Of a stretch of DNA of 64,000 nt, positions 55,923 through 64,000 are shown one piece after another; position 1 is the first letter of the stretch, and each line of letters begins with the position of its first letter. Both the position numbers and the translations under genes were made by a program. The stretch is from Heligmosomoides polygyrus polygyrus (Eukaryota > Nematoda > Chromadorea > Rhabditida > Heligmosomidae): positions 24,993,706-25,057,705 of the forward strand of contig OX377204.1 in the NCBI GenBank assembly GCA_947396885.1. Direction: 5' to 3'. Under the pieces are notes generated by a model. It did not search any database, had not been told where the DNA came from, and saw nothing but the letters and a program-made list of their open reading frames with translations.

Positions 55923-57231
55923 TTATGCAATTCATTTTTAGTGAAACATCACGAATATCTACCATAAGCTGCTGTTTTGATTGACTAGAGTGACTTTTTG
56001 AACTCTGAAGGTCATGTGGTTAAGTCGGTTAAGTCTACCGTTCAAAAAATACCAGCATCAAAAAAGTGAGCAAAAAATCCGTCGCAGGAACTAGATATGG
56101 AAAGGCCGCATGCTGAAATAGTGAGAAATAGTGAGATAAGCCCCTGAATTTGTTTTTGCTTATTGCTCAGCCATAGCTACATAAAAGGTTACCATAACAG
56201 TATTATGAATTCATGCTCCGTTATGTTACGTTATGATGAGGAAGGGCTTTAATCTGCGGAAGATTCTGCTGATCACAAAGTTCTGAACAAGAAAAGGTGC
56301 AATAGAAGCCGGTTCTGACGCCGTTTCAGATGCAATTTTTGAGAAAATGGCGAACATCTGTCGAAAAATTCCGCACATTCCTGCATGAATAGCCTGAGCG
56401 GGATCCAAACTTTGAATCGTTTCGAGGAACACATGAGAGGCGGCTTTTCATCCGGTTAGGCTTTACGCGAGCAACCATAAGTAGTAGAAATGAATAGCGG
56501 AATATTTCATTTCATTTGTTGCACAGGCTGTGCGCCTTAAACAAACAAAAGTAACAAGTAGACTGGAACAAGAACATATTCTGCAGTCTGAGTGTTTTGA
56601 ATCCTTTGATCCTAAATGTTAAGGAAACTTTTATAAGATTTGAGATCGTAGCAAACTCATAGTCAGTAATTGGAGAGATGCGAATTGAATATAGCGGCAG
56701 CAGGACGAGAAGAAAAGTAGACAGAAAAAAGAGCTTTGTGTGTTAAAGTTTCTGTGCCGTTGCCATCACCATTGCACCATCAATAAGCTGAAACCATGTG
56801 AGAGAGCGAGGACAGTGTATGAAATGTTGAGAATGTGAAGACAAGACCATGAGTACGAGCTGATAAATTTAATGACGGTTCAAAAACACTCATACAGTTG
56901 ACAGCAACAATGCACAATAATACTCCCAAATATCATTAAAGCAAGTTTAATTATTATTAATATTAATTAATTTAATTTTAATTTTATTTAGTTTAAATAT
57001 TTAATTAATTATTTAATTTTAATTTTATTAAAGAATATGTTGCCTTAGAAACCATGCCTTTTTGAAAAACTTCATGGACTCTTCCCCTTCCCTTGAGCAT
57101 GAAATCCTCTAGAATGCCTTGCTAATGGGATCTCTAGTTCAATGTTTGAAGCGATTGTGACTGAAAAGTGATAAGTTGTCAACACGGCGATCATATAGGG
57201 GACGAAGGTAGTGAGCAGGTTTTGCAGGATT
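55917..57231. other. Unassigned sequence, AT-rich at right
   Basis: It begins with the RTE target duplication. 56,935-57,035 is almost pure A and T (TTAATTAATTATTTAATTTT). No gene recognised. Confidence 0.45.
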
Positions 57232-57530
57232 TTTAAAGCGTAAACGATAAGGAACGGCGTCAGTCAATCCCTGTTTAGGATGCGCCATGCATTCTACTTC
57301 TACGGGATGGCAACTGGAATGGGTATCTCGACCATACAACAAGTTACGGTGACTGCCAGATACGGTGTTAGGTCACGTATAACACATAGTGTTTTAACAT
57401 TCATAGACAATGGCGTACCAAGTCACCTACAGTGAGGGATTGAAGGACCTGGCGGGACCCGAGCCAAGCCTCCTGATTCGCGGTACGCCCAGCAGCCGAT
57501 TCCTCCTCCGACAACTCTACAACGCCACAC
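57232..57530 (-). mobile_element. SINE, decayed, interrupted copy
   Basis: Plus strand GATGCGCCATGCATTCTACT and TCTACGGGATGGCAACTGG mark the tail side. GAGGGATTGAAGGACCTGG and CGATTCCTCCTCCGACAAC mark the head side. About 60 bp in the middle (57,360-57,420) does not match. Confidence 0.6.
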
Positions 57531-57686
57531 TATGAGAGGATTTGAGATAAAGCAGACTCCAGGATGAAGATCGCTTCGCAGAATAGTTGTGCCTGAACGA
57601 AATACTTCTACGACTACACAGCAATTTGTAAGTAAGGCCGCCGGGGGAGCACTCGTGCGTGGAAAAGATGCTTGTAGTAGAGCTTG

Positions 57687-57707
57687 TATCCTCCCTCCCC
57701 CCCCCCC
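57687..57707. repeat. Homopolymer junction C12/A9
   Basis: Twelve C bases run directly into nine A bases. Frames through this point are unreliable, as both runs are prone to length errors. Confidence 0.9.
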
Positions 57708-58210
57708 CAAAAAAAAAGTCCGCCACGCTTTTATTGAAGTGGAATGCAGGTGTACATAGGAGTGTAGTGCACTTTTTTTAAAGGGCAACGCCGGAAATGG
57801 GCATGCCATCCGTTGCCCTTATGCATCGCTGTCAAATTACTGCATCGTTTCAGTCGATTCGAAATTGGAAAATTGGAATTAGCGAAAGGTGGATATTCTA
57901 GCACGTTTTCGAAAAAGAGGCGTAGGTCCTTAAATGGTTGTGAAAGTAAACATGAGTCCAACATCACCACGAAATGCCGCTCTGAAATCGTTTTCTTTTA
58001 CAGAATCCAGTTCCCACGAAGAAAATTCTGCTATTCTGTAGATCAATCCCTGCCATTCTGAGGGGCTGCTCTATACTTAAAATATTGATATTATATATTG
58101 CTTTCAAGTATTTTAGTATTTTCTCATTCTGAAATTACACTTCATCACGTATTGATCTCTGTCGAAGTGGTGTAAGATCTTCACTTTCAAGACGAGGCAC
58201 CTTTTATTAA
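57708..58210. other. Unassigned sequence
   Basis: A patch at 57,990-58,060 (ACAGAATCCAGTTCCCACG, AAAATTCTGCTATTCTGTAG) resembles 3,960-4,030. No gene recognised. Confidence 0.35.
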
Positions 58211-58487
58211 AGGTTAAAGGATAAAGGACTGTGTCACTCAATCCCTCGTGGGATGCATCACTTAATCTACTTCTACGTGACGTCGTGGACGCGACTTGAA
58301 TGCACCTACCCAATTACTTCCGGTGGGCAGTCGATGAACAAGTCAGCGGTATATCCTTCCCAGACAGGTCTGCTACCAATTAACCGACTACGGGGTACGG
58401 AAGGCTTGGTTGGCGTGGACGGGAAACAGAACCAAGAACCTGCTGTATCTGGTGTGCGCGATAGCCAGCACCACTTCTGAGTGGGCT
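58211..58487 (-). mobile_element. SINE with near-perfect target duplication
   Basis: Two heptamer units (one altered, GGTTAAA) and the full body are present, but the head is shortened. CCTTTTATTAA (58,200-58,210) and CCTTTTAATAA (58,488-58,498) differ at one position and probably form the target duplication. Confidence 0.8.
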
Positions 58488-58498
58488 CCTTTTAATAA

Positions 58499-59582
58499 TT
58501 CCTGTTAATCAAGTCGGTACAGGTGGCGCAAGCGTTATTGTATTTTAACAATGTCGTGCTCTCCTAGAATGGTCATGTCTAGAATCCCTGCTAAAAAGAC
58601 TTTGCTTAGGCGTCGTATTCCTTACAATTCCCTTTTGCCTTCTCTCTCAGCGCTGCGCTCTATTATAGAGAGGCTTTCGCATTGGACGATCTCCGAATGA
58701 GACCAGATCTCGCTCATTCATTTTTGCACCAGGGAACTTGCCATATAACCTGCATGAGGAGAGACCAGAGACAAGCAACTAAATGGATGTTCCTTTGGAT
58801 TACCATTAACATCATCTAGTTGCAATCGTATGCGACGTGAGAGGAATCACACATTTGTCTGCCGGTTATATCGTACGGCCATAGCTTTTTGGATATTCAG
58901 ATGGAGTGGATTCTCCAGAATAGCCAGAAGAGTTCGTACTGCGTCGAGACTTATTATTCTCCATCAATCGATGGTTGAGGCGCTTTCAAGAGCTCGCTTC
59001 ACAAACAACTGCTGATTTTGCTGACGTGCGGCTGGTTGTTTGTTCGGTCTACCATAACAGGTGGGATAACAACAAAAAAGTGTTGGAAACCTCGTTAGGC
59101 TAGTCTTCGGCGTCCCAATATTTAGCAGATGGCGAAGGACTCAACCAGGCAGTGTTTGCTAGGTGGTCAATTTTTGAACGTCTAGCCCATGAAAGCGAGA
59201 GTGCAAGCAGTTAGAATCTGAGCCTTCATAGATAAAGTCGGGTAGGTAGAGGTGCAATAGGGGTGTTAAGATTGTATCGTGTAAACTCAGGTAAGAGGTG
59301 GTGTGCCAATCACATACAGTGGCGAAAGATATTGCGAATTGACCTTCACTCCACAACCTCAGCCCTTCCCTCTGTAGCTAGGGACACATGCAACTTTCCG
59401 AACTCAAGCAGAGCTGCGTGCTCAGTTCATCATGTCCCTTCATCTTATCAGTGGTTTGTCATAGTCGTCTTAAATAAAGCGATACATGGCCTTGGCGGAG
59501 CGTAAGCCGTGGTTGCCTCGATTTAGGGTGCATTGGTGAGGGGAGTGCATTCTCCAATTGTACTACCTTTAACATTTTCGTA
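58499..59582. other. Unassigned sequence
   Basis: No feature recognised. Frames are short. Confidence 0.4.
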
Positions 59583-59770
59583 TATGCTCTTCGCAGCCAA
59601 TGAAATGAACAAGTCAGTGCTTATCCTTCCCAAACAATGGTCTGGTACCATCTCACCGACCCTGGAGGGATGGAAGGCTTGGTTGACCTGGACGGGAAAT
59701 CCGAACCAAGAACCTGGTATCGGGTGCACGCGACAGCCGGCACCTCCTCCGACTGCTGTACGTACACGTA
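59583..59770 (-). mobile_element. SINE, tail-side truncated copy
   Basis: It begins in the middle of the body (GAACAAGTCAGTGCTTATCC) and is well conserved to CACCTCCTCCGACTGC at the head. The tail and about 100 bp next to it are missing. Confidence 0.8.
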
Positions 59771-59834
59771 GGTGTCCCCTTACCTCGACGAATTTCTCCT
59801 CTATTACCGTATGCTGCATCACGCTTTCTGCTGC

Positions 59835-60083
59835 TTAATCTTCTAGACCAAATAGCTGCAGGATGGATAAGGCGTCACATTCTTGAAAGACAGCTGCCCA
59901 CCCATTTGTCACTCCATCCCCACCCACATTCGCCCCGAATTCGATGTTAGAGCACCAAAGGTCGTAAGGCACGACGATGACCAGACAGTGGAGCATGTCT
60001 CTCTCGCGCGCGTGCGGTTCCCCTGGAGACCAACGACGGGGAGACAGATAAGCGACGGGCGGAAACGCCGTCAACAGTCCCAT
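59835..60083 (-). CDS. Open frame, possibly coding, unknown product
   Basis: The frame is 82 codons from ATG (MGLLTAFPPVAYLSPRRW, .., LHCLVIVVPYDLWCSNIEFG, ..). The plus strand is open over much of the same interval (59,883-60,128, 81 codons). GC content is higher than the surroundings. No splice site, domain or similarity supports either strand, so it is listed only as a place to look. Confidence 0.15.
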   Translation of the reverse strand: MGLLTAFPPVAYLSPRRWSPGEPHARERDMLHCLVIVVPYDLWCSNIEFGANVGGDGVTNGWAAVFQECDALSILQLFGLED

Positions 60084-60436
60084 GACATCTTATCTTATCT
60101 GCTGCCCTCGAGGAAGTCGCACCCGTAGCAGATTAGCACATGACTGTCCACGCCTGCCCCTGTGGGATCCGGTGGAGACCTGGTAAAAACCTTGCAGAAC
60201 GGCTGACGGAGTGAAAAACAGCAAAGTCGTTCAAATGTGATGGCGGTACGCAAGAAGCTGCTTCGGAGAACGAACAGAATCGTGTAAACATTCAATCTCT
60301 AGGGAGTGTTCTTCGAAGAGAAAACGATCTGTGAGATAAACGATGGAGCCAATGGGTGATCTAAAACTTGTTTTCCGATGTCCCCAAAAAAAGGAAAGGA
60401 GAGGAATGAAGACGATTCGTGAGAGAACTCTCAGTC

Positions 60437-60630
60437 AGCGAATATGGCCTGTACATACAAAAACTTGCGGTGACCTCTCTGTGGACTACTCTGTGTTTCA
60501 TGGTTGCCAGGAAATTTCGGTACCAGCTCATCTCAGAGGGTTGGAAGGCTCGGTTGACCGAAACAAACCAAAAACGAACCAAAAACGTGGAATCGGTGTG
60601 AATATAACAGCCCGCACGTTCTCCGACAGG
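60437..60630 (-). mobile_element. SINE, decayed minus copy of a head-to-head pair
   Basis: Plus strand GCGAATATGGCCTGTACATA, GAGGGTTGGAAGGCTCGG and CCGCACGTTCTCCGACAGG follow the family order. Its head abuts the head of the next copy. Confidence 0.6.
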
Positions 60631-60633
60631 CGA

Positions 60634-60925
60634 TTTTGCGTGTAGAGCAGTCGGAGGAAGTGCCTGCTGTCGCGTGCACCCGGTACCAGATTCTTGGTTC
60701 GGATTTCCCGCGCACCCCAACAAAGCCTTCCATCCCTTCTTGGTCGGTGAATTCGCAGCGACTTATCTGGGAAGGATAAAGCGCTGACTTACTCATCTGG
60801 CCACTGCAGGCCAAATTCGCATTCAAACTGCTTCCACGACATCCCAAAGTAGAAGTATAATAGAATGCGTGGTGAATCCCAAAAGGAATTGAGTAACGCC
60901 GTCCTTCATCCCTTATCCTTATATA
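60634..60925 (+). mobile_element. SINE, plus copy of a head-to-head pair
   Basis: Full length. The head GCGTGTAGAGCAGTCGGAGG has an A-box change (AGAGCAG), then CGGATTTCCCGCGCACCCC, the body and a CATCCCTTATCCTTATATAG tail. Confidence 0.85.
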
Positions 60926-60964
60926 GGGAGAATAACGCGCTTGGCTGTGGCGAATTCCGTGTTG

Positions 60965-60998
60965 TAATAAATAAATAAATAAATAAATAAATAATAAG
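60965..60998. repeat. (AAAT)n microsatellite
   Basis: About seven or eight AAAT units about 40 bp beyond the tail of the preceding SINE. Confidence 0.9.
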
Positions 60999-61620
60999 AA
61001 AAAGATGGGAAGCATATTTTCCTTGTTTGGGATGCGAAATTGGATGTACAATTACTTTGGAATCAGCTTCATTGTGGATTTGACTACTGTAACACAAGAT
61101 AGCCTGGCGATTTGGTAGTTATTGTTTGCCCTTTTCAAATAAAGCTGTTCGAAAAATGTCGTCTACATACGGCATGCAGTTTTTCTGAGCGAAACCCGAG
61201 CCAAAAATCGACACGCAGTGCATAGGGGAACTGACATCTCGCAGCGATTCTGTTCCATCCATCTGACAATTTTTTATCGCGGATTTTGCAAGGTTAGCGG
61301 CAGCAGTGTCTCCGTTATTCCCATTAGGTGGCGGAATAAATCAGTTGGCCTCTTCGCATATTCCGAGCAGATCTTCAACGAAATTCATTCAGTAAGAGAA
61401 TAACAATTCGTAAAAAATCAAAGACGTAACATTTTAACATACTTCTGCAATGTAGGAGCCACTTTTAGTCAAAAAGCCACTGCACAAATGTTATAGATAG
61501 TGCAGTGAATGTTGTGTTAGAGTGGCAATGGAACGATGTGCGTTCCCTTCCTGCCAGTATTGAAAATCGTATTCTTGAGCTGCCATCATTGAAAGGCACA
61601 ATTCAAACCATTCACGGAGC
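60999..61620. other. Unassigned sequence
   Basis: No feature recognised. It ends with the left SINE target duplication TCACGGAGC (61,612-61,620). Confidence 0.4.
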
Positions 61621-61922
61621 TCTAAAAATAAAACGAATAAAGGACGACGTTATCCAATTCCTTTGGGATACGCCACGCATTCTACTTCTATAATACTATG
61701 GGATGTGGAGGTGATTTGAATGCGTATTTTGCCATACAACGGCTTGTGGTGGCCAGCCGATGAAGAAGTCAGCGCTTTGCCCTTCCCAGACAAGCCTGGT
61801 ACCAATCCATTGACCCCTAGGCATGCAAAGTTTCATTGGCCTGGGCTAAAAATTCGAACCAAGAGCCTGGTATCGGCTGCACGCGACAGCCTTTACCTCC
61901 TTCGATTGTGCTACACGCGTTC
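61621..61922 (-). mobile_element. SINE with target duplication, next to the satellite
   Basis: The copy is full length with an AT-rich tail (CTAAAAATAAAACGAATAAA, inverted). TCACGGAGC occurs at 61,612-61,620 and 61,923-61,931. It ends 20-30 bp before the 145-bp satellite. Confidence 0.85.
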
Positions 61923-61950
61923 TCACGGAGCGAATCATTTCATATAACTA

Positions 61951-63270
61951 CCAGCGTCGGTTGCGGGCTTCGCCCGCACCCGACTCTGGCCGGGCGGGCC
62001 ACGCTAGGCTAGCCGGCTTCGCCGGCGTCGTGTGTGGAGAGCCATGTGGGGTCAGAAACCCAACCCAACCTCGAGCCCGCTAGGGTCCCCACAACCCAGC
62101 GTCGGTTGCGGGCTTCGCCCGCACCCGACTCTGGCCGGGCGGGCCACGCTAGGCTAGCCGGCTTCGCCGGCGTCGTGTGTGGAGAGCCATGTGGGGTCAG
62201 AAACCCAACCCAACCTCGAGCCCGCTAGGGTCCCCACAACCCAGCGTCGGTTGCGGGCTTCGCCCGCACCCGACTCTGGCCGGGCGGGCCACGCTAGGCT
62301 AGCCGGCTTCGCCGGCGTCGTGTGTGGAGAGCCATGTGGGGTCAGAAACCCAACCCAACCTCGAGCCCGCTAGGGTCCCCACAACCCAGCGTCGGTTGCG
62401 GGCTTCGCCCGCACCCGACTCTGGCCGGGCGGGCCACGCTAGGCTAGCCGGCTTCGCCGGCGTCGTGTGTGGAGAGCCATGTGGGGTCAGAAACCCAACC
62501 CAACCTCGAGCCCGCTAGGGTCCCCACAACCCAGCGTCGGTTGCGGGCTTCGTCCGCACCCGACTCTTGCCGGGCGGGCCACGCTAGGCTAGCCGGCTTC
62601 GCCGGCGTCGTGTGTGGAGAGCCATGTGGGGTCAGAAACCCAACCCAACCTCGAGCCCGCAAGGGTCCCCACAACCCAGCGTCGGTTGCGGGCTTCGCCC
62701 GCACCCGACTCTGGCCGGGCGGGCCACGCTAGGCTAGCCGGCTTCGCCGGCGTCGTGTGTGGAGAGCCATGTGGGGTCAGAAACCCAACCCAACCTCGAG
62801 GCCGCTAGGGTCCCCACAACCCAGCGTCGGTTGCGGGCTTCGCCCGCACCCGACTCTGGCCGGGCGGGCCACGCTAGGCTAGCCGGCTTCGCCGGCGTCG
62901 TGTGTGGAGAGCCATGTGGGGTCAGAAACCCAACCCAACCTCGAGGCCGCTAGGGTCCTCACAACCCAGCGTCGGTTGCGGGCTTCGCCCGCACCCGACT
63001 CTGGCCGGGCGGGCCACGCTAGGCTAGCCGGCTTCGCCGGCGTCGTGTGTGGAGAGCCATGTGGGGTCAGAAACCCAACCCAACCTCGAGGCCGCTAGGG
63101 TCCCCACAACCCAGCGTCGGTTGCGGGCTTCGCCCGCACCCGACTCTGGCCGGGCGGGCCACGCTAGGCTAGCCGGCTTCGCCGGCGTCGTGTGTGGAGA
63201 GCCATGTGGGGTCAGAAACCCAACCCAACCTCGAGGCCGCTAGGGTCCCCACAACCCAGCGTCGGTTGCG
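61951..63270. repeat. 145-bp GC-rich satellite, nine units plus 15 bp
   Basis: Units start at 61,951 and every 145 bp thereafter (CCAGCGTCGGTTGCG..). The array ends with a 15-bp partial unit at 63,256-63,270. Each unit holds palindromes GCGGGCTTCGCCCGC, GCTAGGCTAGC and GCCGGCTTCGCCGGC. Units are nearly identical. Units 1-5 have GAGCCCGC and units 6-9 have GAGGCCGC. Unit 5 alone has CGTCCGC, CTCTTGCC and CGCAAGGG, and unit 7 has GGTCCTCAC. All plus frames contain TAG in every unit, and the length is not a multiple of three, so it is not a protein repeat. Confidence 0.97.
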
Positions 63271-64000
63271 CTTCTATAAGTTTTAATTTCCCATTTTGGA
63301 GATGATCCGCACTTCAGAGTTCCACACTATGTGGAGCAGCCTAGTACTAGCACCATATAAAAGGATTACGAATGGATTAGCAGAACATCGTCAACATTTG
63401 TGATTGGCAATGTGAGCCTCATAAAAAAATTGTCAAAAATCACAGTGCCCACTTTCTCCTAACAGAACGCTCGTTACCTTTATGCATCTCATATCTAATT
63501 AAAGGAATAGACATATCGGGAAGCCGTAAAATGAGGAGAGAGTGCTTAATCAAACAAGAGTCTTTTGTTTATGAAGGCGCATCGTCCACTCAGACAAAAA
63601 CCAAAACAGGAGAACACGTGGTTGGGAGCCAATGCTAACGGGCGCTGGTAGTGGAGTGCACGTCCACGCGGGTGCACTCTGAATCCGCTCTGCAAACAGC
63701 GAAAACCGGATAAGTAAGCTACGGTCTTGTCGACTGAGGTTTGAGCTTATTGCACACCGTGCTGACACCTCCGTTGAAGAGTCAAATAAACCACCTGATA
63801 GAAACTCTTGTTTCCACCTCAATTTTTTTCCAAGGGGCTGGACTCGATGAGTACTACGTATTGTGGTACATGAGCGGCTTAAAAAATATTGTCGAAAAAA
63901 GCGGAATAAAAAAAAGATGTAGAGACTAGAAAGTTACTGTTGCAAGGGTGAAGACTAGTTGAATAAAAAATACAAATATATACAGAAAAACCAATGGCTT
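63271..64000. other. Unassigned AT-rich sequence
   Basis: Ordinary AT-rich sequence resumes abruptly after the satellite. A minus-strand frame of 90 codons (63,550-63,822) is not recognised. Confidence 0.4.

Noticed and set aside
54168..55967. Several plus-strand open frames of up to 186 codons
   Set aside because: They lie opposite the intact RTE reverse-transcriptase frame and are its antisense shadows.
57423..57809. Minus-strand 128-codon frame with a glycine run
   Set aside because: The glycine run comes from the C12 homopolymer, and part of the frame is SINE sequence, so it is unlikely to be coding.
62034..63243. Repeated 64-codon frames, one per satellite unit
   Set aside because: They recur because the DNA unit repeats every 145 bp. 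Each is closed by TAG in the same unit and the period is not a multiple of three, so no continuous protein exists.
61951..63270. CRISPR array
   Set aside because: The whole 145-bp unit is repeated with no unique spacers, and the context is eukaryotic.

Overview
The window looks like gene-poor, repeat-rich DNA from a nematode, most likely a strongylid or hookworm-like worm. That assignment is inference. It rests on mariner and RTE-type remains, on short introns with T-rich ..TTTAG/TTTCAG acceptors in the few plausible exons, and on the absence of any operon-like or bacterial layout. No complete protein-coding gene can be named. Most longer open frames lie inside transposon remains or are chance frames.

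Mobile DNA dominates. (1) A tRNA-derived SINE of about 290-300 bp, with an A box, a weaker B box and a (TTTATCC)n tail, is present in about 25 full, partial or decayed copies. Several are flanked by clear 9-13 bp target-site duplications (18.8, 42.9, 53.8 and 61.6 kb). (2) Two distinct RTE-like non-LTR retrotransposon lineages are present. One is a 5'-truncated copy at 54.27-55.92 kb whose reading frame is open from end to end and which has a perfect 10-bp target duplication. The other, at 20.85-21.66 kb, has a perfect 12-bp target duplication. Older fragments of both lie at 17.9, 29.7, 37.9, 44.0, 48.2 and 52.1 kb. (3) A decayed CR1/Jockey-like reverse-transcriptase tail lies at 1.6-2.6 kb. 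(4) There are two mariner elements: a full-length but frameshifted one (15,986-17,246) and an internally deleted one (31,082-31,967). (5) Two further small tRNA-like repeat families are present.

Structural DNA is the other theme. A nearly perfect 175-bp-arm palindrome lies at 10.34-10.72 kb. A 589-bp foldback element with 158-bp arms lies at 26.15-26.74 kb. A degenerate array with a period of about 21 bp recurs at six places, often beside a shared AT-rich block. A very homogeneous GC-rich 145-bp satellite (nine full units plus 15 bp) fills 61.95-63.27 kb, and each unit contains several short palindromes.

Candidate host coding sequence is sparse and uncertain. The best is a two-exon minus-strand model at 47.45-47.87 kb that keeps one frame across a 90-nt GT-AG intron. 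Weaker candidates are GC-rich frames at 45.25-45.79 and 49.63-49.81 kb and isolated exon-like pieces at 1.15, 5.86 and 12.36 kb. Long stretches between these features show nothing recognisable and are listed as such.
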